A stretch of 64,000 nucleotides of DNA from Roseateles sp. SL47 (GCF_026625885.1 NZ_CP113068.1:3472001-3536000); one strand, 5' to 3'. Counted from the stretch's first letter, positions 1-8,651 are shown. Numbers and translations are program-made. Notes: generated by a model not told the origin, from the sequence alone.

Positions 1-165
1 CGAAATACTGGCCGTCTGCCGGAACGCCATCCTGGGGACTGTCCCTGCGGCTGCGCCGTCGGACGCCTCTCGGCGCCGGTGCAAGGCCAGCTGAGGCATC
101 ACCCTGCAGTTCGAGGCCGGAACCGTACGGCAGCTGTAAGCAGGCCCCGCGCCCGGCGTGGCCCC

Positions 166-1443
166 TCAACTGGCTGGCGTGAACCGCCGGATGCGCATGA
201 CCAGCACGGCGGCCACGAGGCACACAGCCCCCGCCGCAAAAAGCGCTGGGTTGTAGGTGAGCAGCAGTGTGCGGGTCAGCCCCGCACCGTAGGCCGCTGC
301 GGCTGCGCCGAGCTGATGGGCCGCAAACACCCAGCCGAACACCAGCCCGGCTTTCTCCTTGCCGAAGGCCTGGGCCGTCAGCTTGACCGTGGGCGGCACC
401 GTGGCGATCCAGTCCAGGCCGTAGAACATCGCAAACAGCGACAGGCCATAGAGCGTGAAAGTCGAGAAGGGCAGCCAGAACAGCGACAGCCCGCGCAGCG
501 CGTAGTACCAGAACAGCAGCTTGCGGTTGTCATAGCGATCCGACAGGTAGCCCGATAGCGTCGTGCCGACCAGGTCGAACGCACCCATCATGGCGAGCAC
601 CGAAGCCGCCGGTACCGCGGACAGACCGTTGTCGCCGCACAGCGAGATGAAGTGCGTCTGGACCAGGCCGTTCGTGCTGAGCCCGCAGATGAAGAAACTC
701 GCGGCGAGGACCCAGAACGTGCGGTGGCGGGCTGCCTCGGCCAGTGTGGTGAACGGCGCCAGGAAGTTGAGCGGCGCTGCGGCGAGCGGCGCATCCTGCG
801 GCGCGTCTGCTGGCTCGCCGACCGGGCGCAGACCGACGTCGCGCGGTTGATTGCGCACGAACAGCAGCGCCAGGACGGCCACGCCGATGCAGGCCGCCAT
901 GATCGGCAGCACTGCGTACCGCCAGCCCAGGTGTTCGATGATCCAGGCCGCCGCAGGCAGGAAGAGCAACTGGCCTGTGGCCGTGCTGGCGGCGAACAGC
1001 CCGACGACCAGACCGCGATGGGCCGTGAACCAGCGATTCGCCACCATGGCGCCCAGCACCAAGGCGGTGAGGCCCGTGCCGCAGCCCAGCACCAAACCCC
1101 ACAGCAGGAAGAGTTGCCACAGCTGCGTGACCTGAGTGGCCAGGCCCATGGCCACGGCGATGAAGCTCGCGGCGGCGACCATGATGCGGCTCAGCCCGAA
1201 GCGCGCGATGAACAGTGCGGCGAACGGCCCCAGCAGCCCGAACAAGGCGAAGCGCACGGCGAAGACCGAGGCCAGCTGGTCAGTTGCCCAGCCGAATTCA
1301 CGGCTCAGGGGCTGCAGCATCGCGCCCGGCAGGCCGAGCGCGGCCGAGGTGGTGAGCATCGCCAGGAAGGTGACCGCGGCCACCACCCACCCGTAGTGAA
1401 CGCCACGCCGGACCAGGGCGGCGGCAACAGGTTGAGCAAGCAT
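166..1443 (-). CDS. MFS transporter (MCT / oxalate-formate antiporter-like)
   Basis: This is a 425-residue integral membrane protein of the major facilitator superfamily. It is probably an exporter or a monocarboxylate-type carrier in the inner membrane; the substrate cannot be told from sequence. It shows twelve hydrophobic segments with a central polar linker around residues 200-225 (rich in Pro, Asp and Ala), and a short Arg-rich loop between helices 2 and 3, as is usual for the family. The start beginning MLAQPV is chosen because it leaves 49 bases to the divergent MarR gene, with a palindromic operator in that gap. A MarR repressor next to an MFS gene usually controls it, so induction by a small aromatic or toxic compound is likely (inference). 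Confidence 0.85.
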   Translation of the reverse strand: MLAQPVAAALVRRGVHYGWVVAAVTFLAMLTTSAALGLPGAMLQPLSREFGWATDQLASVFAVRFALFGLLGPFAALFIARFGLSRIMVAAASFIAVAMGLATQVTQLWQLFLLWGLVLGCGTGLTALVLGAMVANRWFTAHRGLVVGLFAASTATGQLLFLPAAAWIIEHLGWRYAVLPIMAACIGVAVLALLFVRNQPRDVGLRPVGEPADAPQDAPLAAAPLNFLAPFTTLAEAARHRTFWVLAASFFICGLSTNGLVQTHFISLCGDNGLSAVPAASVLAMMGAFDLVGTTLSGYLSDRYDNRKLLFWYYALRGLSLFWLPFSTFTLYGLSLFAMFYGLDWIATVPPTVKLTAQAFGKEKAGLVFGWVFAAHQLGAAAAAYGAGLTRTLLLTYNPALFAAGAVCLVAAVLVMRIRRFTPAS

Positions 1444-1465
1444 GGTTCGGTCAAAAAGATGTAAT

Positions 1466-1486
1466 TACAATTATTGTAGCTACAAT
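1466..1486. promoter_or_regulatory. Overlapping palindromes, probable MarR operator
   Basis: Three alternating half-sites lie in the 49-base gap between the divergent MFS and marR starts: TACAAT (1466-1471), ATTGTA (1473-1478) and TACAAT (1481-1486). The first two form a palindrome with a one-base centre. The last two form the perfect 14-base palindrome ATTGTAGCTACAAT. AT-rich palindromes of this size are typical MarR sites. Binding here would cover both promoters. Confidence 0.7.
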
Positions 1487-1492
1487 TATCTG

Positions 1493-1969
1493 ATGCTCAT
1501 ACCGAAGTTGGACCTTCCCACCGCTGAGCTCCCTGCGCCCAAAGGCTGCAGCAGCCTCAAGCTGCGCCAGTTGTCGCGCCGGGTCAGCCAACTCTTCGAT
1601 GCCGAGGTCGGCAGTGCCGGCCTCAAGACGACGCAATACTCACTACTCTCGCACGTCGTGCGACTCGGCCCCGTGCGACCGGGCCAGCTGGCCGCAGCGA
1701 TGGAGATGGATGCGTCGACGCTCACGCGCAACCTCCAGCCCTTGATCGCTCAAGGGTGGGTGCAAGTCGGTGCCGGGGACGACGGCCGCAGCCGCCTGGT
1801 TGAGGTGACGCCTGCGGGCCGTGCCAAGCAGGCCCTGGCGCGCAAAGCGTGGCAGCGGGCGCAGCAGGGATTCAACGAGCGCATGGGTGCTGAACGTGTC
1901 GCGCGGCTTCACGCGGCAATCGACGAGTGCCTGGGGCTGCTGCACGAGGCCGTCGACACGATCGAATGA
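1493..1969 (+). CDS. MarR-family transcriptional regulator
   Basis: This 158-residue winged-helix regulator probably represses itself and the divergent MFS gene. The core runs through LKTTQYSLLSHV, then GQLAAAMEMDASTLTRNL (recognition helix) and a wing containing the DDGRSR motif, which is diagnostic of MarR proteins. The C-terminal helix serves dimerisation in this family. An in-frame GTG lies upstream at 1442, but translation from there would read through the operator, so the ATG at 1493 is preferred. The ligand is unknown. It is most likely a phenolic compound or a lipophilic substrate of the neighbouring transporter (inference). Confidence 0.88.
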   Translation: MLIPKLDLPTAELPAPKGCSSLKLRQLSRRVSQLFDAEVGSAGLKTTQYSLLSHVVRLGPVRPGQLAAAMEMDASTLTRNLQPLIAQGWVQVGAGDDGRSRLVEVTPAGRAKQALARKAWQRAQQGFNERMGAERVARLHAAIDECLGLLHEAVDTIE

Positions 1970-2110
1970 GCCAGCTGATGGAGAGTAAGAGAGTAGGCAC
2001 CGTTTCCTGGGCGCTCAACTCCCAATCCCCAATCGCGCGCGAAATTCAGGGGTCACCTTCCGGTGCAGCGGTCCCCTGCACCGGACAAGGCCAGGTATAG
2101 CGGCGTCAGC

Positions 2111-3094
2111 TCAGGCCACTGGATGACCATGGGGCCGCGAAGAGGGCGTACTCGGCAACGCACTCACGGCGTCCAGGCGCCCCAGTTGCTCGGCCGACAG
2201 CGTGATGGTTGCCGCCGCGAGATAGTCGTTCAACTGGCTGATGGAACGCGGACCAATGATGGGCACGGCGCCATGCGTGCTGGCCCAGGCAATCGCCACC
2301 TGACCCGGCGTGACGCCGAGTTGCCCCGCGATCTCGATGACCGCGTCCAGCACTTGCGTCCGCTGCGGCGAGTTCTCCGCCTGGAACACGCGCCCGCCGA
2401 AGCCTTCGGCCCGCCCTTTCTCGCCCTGCCGGTACTTGCCGGTAAGCATGCCGCCACCCAGCGGCGACCAGGTGACGACGCCTAGTCCCAGCGCCTGGCT
2501 GGCGGGCAAGAGGTCCGCTTCAGGTTCGCGGCGCACCAGGCTGTGCTCGAACTGTGCGGCCACCAAAGGCACGGAATGGGTCAACTCGGCCCAGGTAGCA
2601 GCCCTCGACAGTCGCCATGCGGGGAAGTTCGAGAGCCCGGCGTAGAGGATTTTCCCCGCACGCGCTAGGTCCTCGAAGCCGCGAAGAATCTCCTCGGTAG
2701 GCGTAACACCGTCTGGGTGGTGCACCCAGTACAGGTCAATGCGGTCCGTCTTCAGGCGCCGAAGACTGGCCTCCGCCGAGGCCACCATGGCCTTGCGGCT
2801 GTTGCCCTTTATCAGTCGGTTGGCGTTAGGTGTCGCGCCGAGGGTGAACTTGGTCGCTAGCACGAAGTCTTCACGGCGCCCCTCCAGCAGTGTGCCGAGC
2901 AAGGCCTCGGACTGGCCGAACTGGTAGGCGTCGGCGCTGTCGATGAAATTGCCTCCCGCCTCGGCGTAGGCATTGAAGATGGCTGTGGCGACATCGGCAT
3001 CGGCGCCGTGCCCCCAACCCGTGCCGAAGTTGCCGGTGCCGAGGGCGTACTGAGAGACCTGCAGGCCGGTCTTGCCGAAATTCACATAGTTCAT
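2111..3094 (-). CDS. Aldo/keto reductase
   Basis: This 327-residue cytosolic NADPH-dependent oxidoreductase of the aldo/keto reductase family is a (beta/alpha)8 barrel that reduces aldehydes or ketones. The catalytic tetrad is visible: Asp and Tyr in DSADAYQFG (near residues 50-58), Lys in LATKFT, and His in YWVHHPDG. The C-terminal cofactor-binding segment VPIIGPRSISQL is also present. The ATG at 3094 is chosen because a GGAG ribosome site precedes it; an upstream in-frame start would add 13 unrelated residues. It is divergent from an MDR-type reductase, which suggests a shared detoxification or redox-stress role. The pair could share the AT-rich promoter region 3095-3238. Confidence 0.9.
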   Translation of the reverse strand: MNYVNFGKTGLQVSQYALGTGNFGTGWGHGADADVATAIFNAYAEAGGNFIDSADAYQFGQSEALLGTLLEGRREDFVLATKFTLGATPNANRLIKGNSRKAMVASAEASLRRLKTDRIDLYWVHHPDGVTPTEEILRGFEDLARAGKILYAGLSNFPAWRLSRAATWAELTHSVPLVAAQFEHSLVRREPEADLLPASQALGLGVVTWSPLGGGMLTGKYRQGEKGRAEGFGGRVFQAENSPQRTQVLDAVIEIAGQLGVTPGQVAIAWASTHGAVPIIGPRSISQLNDYLAAATITLSAEQLGRLDAVSALPSTPSSRPHGHPVA

Positions 3095-3238
3095 GGAGTG
3101 CTCCTGGAGACAGAAGGGACGGTTCGCACGCAAAGATGTCGAACCAAATCAAAACGTTGACAGCTTAAATTATGATCATCATCATTGAAAACTCGTCAGC
3201 CCATTGCCCTTCCCACTGCATCCGAAGAAAGCGTGACC

Positions 3239-4225
3239 ATGACCTTCAAGGCACTGCTCAGCACCAAAACCGCTGAAACCATCTCAACCGAGCTCGTTGA
3301 CTTTTCCGTCGACGAGCTGATGCCAGGCGACGTCACCGTCGCCGTCGACTACTCAACGGTGAACTACAAGGATGCGCTGGCGATCAGCGGCCGCGCGCCG
3401 GTCATCCGCAAGTTCCCGCTGATTCCTGGCATCGACTTCGCGGGGGTCGTCGAGACTTCCTCGCATCCCGGCTTTGCGCCAGGCGACCGCGTCGTGGCCA
3501 ATGGTTGGGGCTTGAGCCAGACCCACCATGGTGGCTTCGCTCAGAAGGCACGAGTCAGCGGAGACTGGCTGGTCAAACTGCCTGACGTGTTCACCACGCG
3601 CGACGCCATGGCCATTGGCACTGCCGGCTACACCGCCATGTTGGCCGTGATGGCGCTTGAGCACGCGGGGCTGACACCGGACAAGGGTGAGGTGCTGGTC
3701 ACCGGCGCAAGTGGCGGTTCAGGCGCCATCACCATCGCCCTGCTGTCCAAGCTGGGCTACCGGGTGGTCGCGTCCACCGGGCGGCTGCAAGAGATGAGCT
3801 ACCTGCGTGAGCTGGGGGCTGCCGACGTAATCGACCGCCACACCTTATCCGAGGCCGGCGCGCCGCTGGGCAAGGAACGCTGGGCTGGCGCCATCGACTC
3901 GGTGGGCAGCCACACGCTGGCTAACGTGCTGGCGCAGACGCAGTACCGCGGCGCCGTCGCGGCGTTTGGCCTGGCTCAGGGCACCGATCTTCCTGCGTCG
4001 GTGCTGCCCTTCATCCTGCGCAACGTGACCTTGGCAGGCATCGACTCGGTGAACGCACCGCAGGATGCCCGCCTCGCGGCCTGGTCGCGCCTGGCAACTG
4101 ATCTGGACCTGAGCAAGCTGGCGCGTGCAACGCAGGTCGTGGGCCTGGGCGACGTGCCGGGCCTCGTCGGGCCAGTGCTGCAGGGCCAGGTACGCGGCCG
4201 TACCGTCGTGGACGTGAACGCCTGA
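3239..4225 (+). CDS. MDR oxidoreductase, YhdH/AcuI (acrylyl-CoA reductase) type
   Basis: This 328-residue zinc-independent medium-chain reductase belongs to the YhdH/YhfP quinone-oxidoreductase-like group. Characterised members (AcuI) reduce acryloyl-CoA to propionyl-CoA with NADPH. The N-terminal GroES-like fold includes VNYKDALA and PLIPGIDFAGVV, which are hallmarks of this subgroup. The Rossmann part has the nucleotide-binding pattern VTGASGGSGA and a following basic region VASTGR that fits NADPH. The ATG at 3239 follows a purine-rich GAAGAAAG site; an upstream TTG is less likely. The next gene, an alpha/beta hydrolase, starts 17 bases after the stop, so the two are probably cotranscribed. 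The exact substrate is not settled by sequence. Confidence 0.85.
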   Translation: MTFKALLSTKTAETISTELVDFSVDELMPGDVTVAVDYSTVNYKDALAISGRAPVIRKFPLIPGIDFAGVVETSSHPGFAPGDRVVANGWGLSQTHHGGFAQKARVSGDWLVKLPDVFTTRDAMAIGTAGYTAMLAVMALEHAGLTPDKGEVLVTGASGGSGAITIALLSKLGYRVVASTGRLQEMSYLRELGAADVIDRHTLSEAGAPLGKERWAGAIDSVGSHTLANVLAQTQYRGAVAAFGLAQGTDLPASVLPFILRNVTLAGIDSVNAPQDARLAAWSRLATDLDLSKLARATQVVGLGDVPGLVGPVLQGQVRGRTVVDVNA

Positions 4226-4242
4226 GTGCGCAGAAGGTTTGC

Positions 4243-5094
4243 ATGTCTCACACTGAATCGACGGTCTCGTACAGCGACGCACCGACGCAGTTCATCTCGG
4301 TGGCAGGCGCCAGATTCGCCTACCGCGAGGTGGGCCAACATGGCGCCGTACCCGTCCTGATGCTGAACCACTGGGGCGCCAACCTCGACAACTTCGACCC
4401 CCGTGTGGTCGACGGCCTGGCGCGTCGGCATCGGGTGATTGCCGTCAACTACCGGGGTATCGGTGCGTCCTCCGGCACGGCCCCCCTCACCATCGGCGAG
4501 ATGGCGTGCGACACCATAGCGCTGATCCACGCCATGGGCCTTGCTAGGGTAGACCTGCTCGGATTCTCACTGGGCGGCTTCGTGGCGCAAGACGTCGCCG
4601 TCAGGGAACCCGGCCTGGTGCGCAAGCTCGTGCTCACGGGCACCGGACCGGCAGGCGGGGCGGGCATTGACCGTGTTGGGGCGGTATCCTGGCCGCTCAT
4701 GCTCAAGGGGCTGCTGACGCTTCGCGACCCTAAGTTCTACCTCTTCTTCACGTCCACCTCGAACGGCCACCAGTCGGCACGCGCGTTCCTCCAACGACTC
4801 AAGGAGCGCAAGGCAGCGCGGGACGAGGCCCCAACACCGTGCGCCTTCCTGCGACAGCTTCAGGCCATTAAGGCCTGGGGGCAGCAGGCACCGCAGGAGC
4901 TGTCACGCTTGCACATGCCTGTCCTCATCGCAAATGGCGACCACGACATCATGGTGCCCACGACCTTGAGCCATGACATGGCTCGCCGCTTCCCGAATTC
5001 GCAACTGGTCATCTACGACGACGCCGGTCACGGCGGCGTGTTTCAGTACCACGACGACTTCGTGTCGAAGGCACTGACATTTTTGGCAGCGTAG
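4243..5094 (+). CDS. Alpha/beta hydrolase
   Basis: This 283-residue alpha/beta-hydrolase-fold enzyme of the peptidase-S33 / haloperoxidase-like group is probably a cytosolic esterase. The oxyanion region is LNHWGANLDNFDP. The nucleophile elbow is GFSLGG (near residue 108), the acid is in ANGDHDIMVP, and the catalytic His is in DDAGHGGVFQ. The cap region contains the HQSARAF segment. It follows the AcuI-like reductase after 17 bases and is likely in the same transcript, so it may process an ester or lactone linked to that reaction (inference). Confidence 0.87.
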   Translation: MSHTESTVSYSDAPTQFISVAGARFAYREVGQHGAVPVLMLNHWGANLDNFDPRVVDGLARRHRVIAVNYRGIGASSGTAPLTIGEMACDTIALIHAMGLARVDLLGFSLGGFVAQDVAVREPGLVRKLVLTGTGPAGGAGIDRVGAVSWPLMLKGLLTLRDPKFYLFFTSTSNGHQSARAFLQRLKERKAARDEAPTPCAFLRQLQAIKAWGQQAPQELSRLHMPVLIANGDHDIMVPTTLSHDMARRFPNSQLVIYDDAGHGGVFQYHDDFVSKALTFLAA

Positions 5095-5660
5095 ACACAA
5101 GCAGGAGCGACCGCGGGGCTCGATTTCCTGAGCGCCATGTTCTGACGTGCGGCCCTCAAGGCGAAAGACGCACCGGTGTACATAGCCAAGTTTTCGGCAT
5201 CCCCGGCGGACCGGTCAGGGTCAGTTTGCGACGATCACGTGGTATCGAGAGCGGTCAGCCCGAAAGCCTGTCATCTTCCGCACGCGCCGAACGTCCGGTC
5301 CAGGCAGCGGAGCTGTCAGCCAGGCCGCGACAAGTCGAGTGGCCTCCTCTAGCAACAGCAGTCAACTGGGGCCTCTTAGACGAACGCCCGAGACCAGCCT
5401 AATCCGGTCATCACCGGCACTGGAGGTCAGCGAGGCCGGAAGTCGCACTAGACTACTTGTGTGCCGTCAACACCATCGGCTCTGATGAACTCCTGGAGCT
5501 CGCTGAGCTGGGCGCTGAACGGCTCAAGGTGGTGGCCTGCTCAGGGTTGTACGCACAGCACCTCCGCAAGAGGCGTGGGCCACTGCTGCAGCAGCTCGAC
5601 ACTGCGCTCGGGCCTGCCGACTCCACACGGCATCAATGCGACCCTGACATAGGAGGCTTC
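5095..5660. other. Intergenic region without a convincing gene
   Basis: These 566 bases follow the hydrolase stop. I see no ORF with recognisable protein features and no clear terminator. The 3' part is the leader of the small gene at 5661, whose frame is open upstream but without plausible protein sequence. Confidence 0.5.
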
Positions 5661-5867
5661 ATGACCGCCCCACCGCCCCCGGAAGGCCATGCCACCTGGC
5701 TTGATTACGTTGTGGCAACAACAGACTACCGTGCTGCGCTCTTGCAGCACATGTTCGACGACGAGTCCCGGTTTACCCCAGCAGACGTTGAGCGTGCGGT
5801 GCGCCGTGAGCTCGCTGAGCTGCGCCAGCTCGCCGGACAAAGCAGCCGCACTGATTCGCAGATGTGA
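5661..5867 (+). CDS. Small hypothetical protein (68 aa)
   Basis: This is a 68-residue acidic cytosolic protein of unknown function. The start is well supported by a consensus AGGAGG at 5651-5656, four bases before the ATG. The composition looks helical. An N-terminal Pro-rich stretch is followed by WLDYVVATTDYRAAL and the C-terminal helix TPADVERAVRRELAELRQL, with no signal peptide or membrane segment. A factor-independent-like terminator begins two bases after the stop, so the gene appears to be a complete monocistronic unit. I do not recognise a family. Confidence 0.6.
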   Translation: MTAPPPPEGHATWLDYVVATTDYRAALLQHMFDDESRFTPADVERAVRRELAELRQLAGQSSRTDSQM

Positions 5868-5868
5868 C

Positions 5869-5890
5869 AAAGCCCTCCGAAGCGGGCTTT
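5869..5890. terminator. Short hairpin terminator, probably bidirectional
   Basis: The sequence AAAGCCC (5869-5875), an 8-base loop and GGGCTTT (5884-5890) form a perfect stem ending in T on the + strand. The minus-strand gene at 5901-6299 ends just beyond it, so one hairpin could serve both converging genes. Confidence 0.65.
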
Positions 5891-5900
5891 GGTGAGGTAG

Positions 5901-6299
5901 TCAGCCTTCTACAGTTTGCCGAGCAAGCTCAACCATTCGCGACATACTGTTGAAGTCGTTGCGGTCGCCTACCCGCGGCTCAATTTCGAGCCATTGAGCT
6001 TCTGTCAGCCGGAAGCACTCTTTAACTTTGTTGTCGATGCGTGTGATGACAACTACGCCCTCGCGCACCCGGTGAGCTGATGCATGCCACAGCTTCGTGC
6101 CTTGCACTTGCCATCCTGCGTAGTTGAAGCGGATTAGCTTGTTCGAATCTGTGCAGCGACGATTCAAGCCTGCCAGCTCTCGAGCTGTGTAGTTGTTCTG
6201 CAGGTATTCGGTGAGCGTCCAGCCACCCCATCTTGAACCCCGGGCCGAAGCATAGGAGCCTTGTATGGATGCCTCCCGGCGATAGGCATTAACCCGCAT
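5901..6299 (-). CDS. Hypothetical protein, possibly 5'-truncated by a frameshift
   Basis: This 132-residue protein of unknown function contains WGGWTLTEYLQNNY, the HASAHRVREGVVVITR strand region and a C-terminal helix. It has no signal peptide or membrane segment. A second minus-strand reading frame (start ATG at 6409, open to 6164) overlaps its 5' end and carries plausible coding sequence (SADYIRASGPAEATRH and a helical KAGYKAAADFF). The two may be halves of one gene of about 510 bases (5901-6409) broken by a frameshift near 6290-6310. It lies next to an IS110 transposase, so it may be residual accessory or phage DNA. No family is recognised. Confidence 0.45.
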   Translation of the reverse strand: MRVNAYRREASIQGSYASARGSRWGGWTLTEYLQNNYTARELAGLNRRCTDSNKLIRFNYAGWQVQGTKLWHASAHRVREGVVVITRIDNKVKECFRLTEAQWLEIEPRVGDRNDFNSMSRMVELARQTVEG

Positions 6300-6562
6300 C
6301 GTGCTGTGAAGAAGTCGGCTGCTGCCTTGTATCCGGCCTTGATCGTGGTATGCCGAGTTGCCTCGGCTGGCCCACTGGCCCTGATGTAATCCGCTGACAA
6401 GGGCCTCATCTCGTGCACGGACTGCAAGGTCCTTGCTCCTATTCAGGCTTTTCTTGTCTCGGTCTGACCTGTTTCACATCACTTTGCTTCGTGCTGCCTG
6501 ATCGCCTTCAAAGGCTTGCAATACCCTATCTTCGGGTGGGTCGATGTTGTGAGCTATCGCGT

Positions 6563-7639
6563 TCAGACCGCTTGCGGCCTGACGCTCTTGTAGCCCCGTT
6601 GATAGTCCTGCTGCTTGGCCACGACCGCCCAGACGGTGCGGGCCATCTTGGCCGCCTGCGCCACGATCACCACGTTGGCCGGTCGCCTGGCCTTGATCTG
6701 CTCCAGCCACGGCTCTGGCGCCTTGGCATGCATAAGCACCGAGCGGGCGCCGTGGATCAGTAGCGTTCGCAAATAGCTGTCGCCCCGCTTGGAGATGCCC
6801 AGCAGCTTGACTTTGCCACCCGTGCCACTCTGTTTGGGCACCAGGCCCAGCCAGGCGCAGAACTCCCGCCCCGACTTGAAGGCCTGCGCTTCGCCCATCG
6901 TGGCAATCGCCGCCGTGGCCGTGAGCAGGCCCACACCGGGAATCTTGGCCACGCGCTTCATGTCCTCGTCCACGCGCAGCCGCTGCGCGAGCCGCACTTC
7001 GATCGCCTTGATGTCCGTGGCCAGTTGCTTGATCCGCTGCACCTGCTCGCGCAGGCTGTCGGCCACGTACTGTGGGATGTCGGTGACTAGTGCCTCCAGG
7101 GCCGCTTCGATCTCGCTGAATAGCGCGTTCTTGCCTCGGGCAAAGGTCGAGCCGAACTCGTACAGCAGACCACGCAGCGCATTGGTCTGCATGACCTTCA
7201 TCTTCTGCAGCAGTTCCCGTTGCCGGTGCAGCACCAGTGTGGCTTGCTGCTCCAGCGTCTTCATGCCCACAAACTTCGTTCCCGGCTGCTGGACCGCCAG
7301 CCAGATCGCTCGCGCGTCGGTCGCATCGGTCTTGTTGCCGGCCACGAACGGCCGCACGGCCTTGGCGTGGATCAGCCGCACTTCGTGACCCTGCGCCTTG
7401 AACCTGCGCGCCCAGTGGTGCGCGCTGCCACAGGCCTCGATGCCAATCAGGCACGGCGCCTTTTTGACGAAGTACCCCAGCACCTTGGCGCGCTTGAGCT
7501 GGACGTTGACGATCTCGCCGCTGTCCATGTCCACGGTGTGCAGCTGGAACACGCTCTTGGCAATGTCCAGACCCACGACCTGCCGGCCGTCGATCATGCC
7601 GATAATTTTTCCAGCACCTATGCCTGTCTTACGATTCAT
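6563..7639 (-). CDS. IS110-family transposase
   Basis: This 358-residue transposase of the IS110/IS1111 type moves its element through a RuvC-like DEDD domain and a C-terminal Ser-containing domain, without classical terminal inverted repeats. The N-terminal DEDD part begins with VVGLDIAKSVFQLHTVD (first Asp), then CLIGIEACGSAHHWAR (Glu) and VAGNKTDATDARAIW (Asp pair). The C-terminal transposase domain contains KIPGVGLLTATAAIA, FCAWLGLVPKQSGTGGK, and the region RGDSYLRTLLIHGARS with the catalytic Ser. Length and motifs are complete, so the protein may be active. The element's exact ends are not visible to me; flanking DNA from about 6430 to 7800 may belong to it. Confidence 0.93.
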   Translation of the reverse strand: MNRKTGIGAGKIIGMIDGRQVVGLDIAKSVFQLHTVDMDSGEIVNVQLKRAKVLGYFVKKAPCLIGIEACGSAHHWARRFKAQGHEVRLIHAKAVRPFVAGNKTDATDARAIWLAVQQPGTKFVGMKTLEQQATLVLHRQRELLQKMKVMQTNALRGLLYEFGSTFARGKNALFSEIEAALEALVTDIPQYVADSLREQVQRIKQLATDIKAIEVRLAQRLRVDEDMKRVAKIPGVGLLTATAAIATMGEAQAFKSGREFCAWLGLVPKQSGTGGKVKLLGISKRGDSYLRTLLIHGARSVLMHAKAPEPWLEQIKARRPANVVIVAQAAKMARTVWAVVAKQQDYQRGYKSVRPQAV

Positions 7640-7819
7640 CTTGGACTCTCAATGGTGTTTGTGAAGACCTTGGTCTATCACGCCTTGGGCACTTCGATGC
7701 CGTATCCATTCGAGGGTCCACCTTGTCCACGCGACAACGGCCTTCCCACGAACAGCAGCGCTGTTCAGCTCTGCGCTCCGGTCTCATTCCCCTTGGGGAG
7801 GGAGGCATCCATTACATCT

Positions 7820-7848
7820 CGTGTCCACCATAACCCTTGGTGGACACG
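7820..7848. repeat. 11-bp perfect inverted repeat with 7-base loop
   Basis: CGTGTCCACCA (7820-7830) pairs perfectly with TGGTGGACACG (7838-7848) around TAACCCT. It lies at the junction between the IS110 and IS66 genes and overlaps the possible GTG starts of the IS66 orf1. It could be an IS110-type subterminal repeat, a recombination target or an mRNA structure that occludes the start. Confidence 0.6.
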
Positions 7849-8249
7849 TGACTACTATTCCTAACAATCAGGCCGTTCCACGCCGGCGGCGGCGTGTGCA
7901 TAGCGACGAATTCAAGGCGCGCGCGGTGGCCAGTTGCATGCAACCCGGCATGTCGGTGGCGGCCGTGGCGATGGCGCACGGCGTCAACGCCAATCTGCTG
8001 CGTCGCTGGGTGCGCGAGGCCGAGATGAAGCCGCCGGCGCGCGACCTCGCCCAGGTTGCTGAACAACCGGTGCAGGCGACTCGGCGCGAGACTCTGTTCG
8101 TGCCGGTGAACCTGCCGCCGCCCGCCGCTCCCACTGCGCAAGTCGACATCCGCATTGAGCTGCAGCGCGGCGCGGCGGCCGTCACGGTGACGTGGCCGGT
8201 CAGTGCGGCGGCTGAGTGCGCGACCTGGATGCGCGAGCTGCTTCGATGA
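7848..8249 (+). CDS. tnpA: IS66 accessory protein TnpA (orf1)
   Basis: This protein of about 133 residues is the first of three required IS66 proteins. It is a helix-turn-helix DNA-binding protein: an Arg-rich start (PRRRRRVHSDEFKARAV) precedes MSVAAVAMAHGVNANLLRRWV, the typical IS66/IS3-type helix-turn-helix. The C-terminal part RIELQRGAAAVTVTWP is the conserved IS66 tail. Two in-frame GTG codons (7821 and 7848) are possible; the second is used here because the first lies inside the hairpin. Its stop overlaps the tnpB start as ATGA, so translation of the two is coupled. Confidence 0.85.
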   Translation: MTTIPNNQAVPRRRRRVHSDEFKARAVASCMQPGMSVAAVAMAHGVNANLLRRWVREAEMKPPARDLAQVAEQPVQATRRETLFVPVNLPPPAAPTAQVDIRIELQRGAAAVTVTWPVSAAAECATWMRELLR

Positions 8250-8578
8250 TCCGCATTGATGCCATGTGGCTATCGGCCGAGCCCATCGACATGCGTGCAG
8301 GCACCGAGCGGCTGCTCGCTCGCGTGGTCCAGGTGTTCGGCGTCGCCCAGGCCCACCACGGCTACCTCTTCGCCAACGCGCGTGGCACGCGCATCAAGTT
8401 GCTCGTGCACGACGGCTTCGGCGTGTGGTGCGCCGCCCGACGGCTGAACGTCGGGCGCTTTGTCTGGGCGGCGGGCTCCACGCCATCCCTGGCGCTCACC
8501 GCTGCGCAGTTCGACGCGCTGGTGTTGGGCCTGCCGTGGCAGCGACTGCCCGAGCTCAGCAGCATCACTCGGGCCTGA
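8246..8578 (+). CDS. tnpB: IS66 accessory protein TnpB (orf2)
   Basis: This 110-residue IS66 Orf2 protein is conserved but of unclear biochemical role, and is needed with TnpA and TnpC for transposition. It shows the family features: PIDMRAGTERLLARVVQVFG near the N terminus, GYLFANARGTRIKLLVHDGFGVW in the middle (the usual motif where other members have NKRRDRIKLLYWD), and a LTAAQFDALVLGLPWQRL end. The ATG at 8246 overlaps the tnpA stop. Length is normal for the family, so this copy looks intact. Confidence 0.88.
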   Translation: MIRIDAMWLSAEPIDMRAGTERLLARVVQVFGVAQAHHGYLFANARGTRIKLLVHDGFGVWCAARRLNVGRFVWAAGSTPSLALTAAQFDALVLGLPWQRLPELSSITRA

Positions 8579-8651
8579 GCGTGGGCGGCTCGTCCCATGA
8601 ATCGGTTGACAGTGCATGTGCCGATGGGCCTCATGGGCCAGCCCTGGCACG

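Noticed and set aside
2..94. Open frame at the window start ending EILAVCRNAI... to a TGA at 92-94, perhaps the tail of an upstream gene
   Set aside because: Only 30 codons are visible and nothing identifies them; no support beyond an open frame.
7640..7820. Left end of the first IS66 element
   Set aside because: No sequence matching the inferred right terminus (GGTGAGCGTC) or GTAAGC was found here, so no boundary is claimed.
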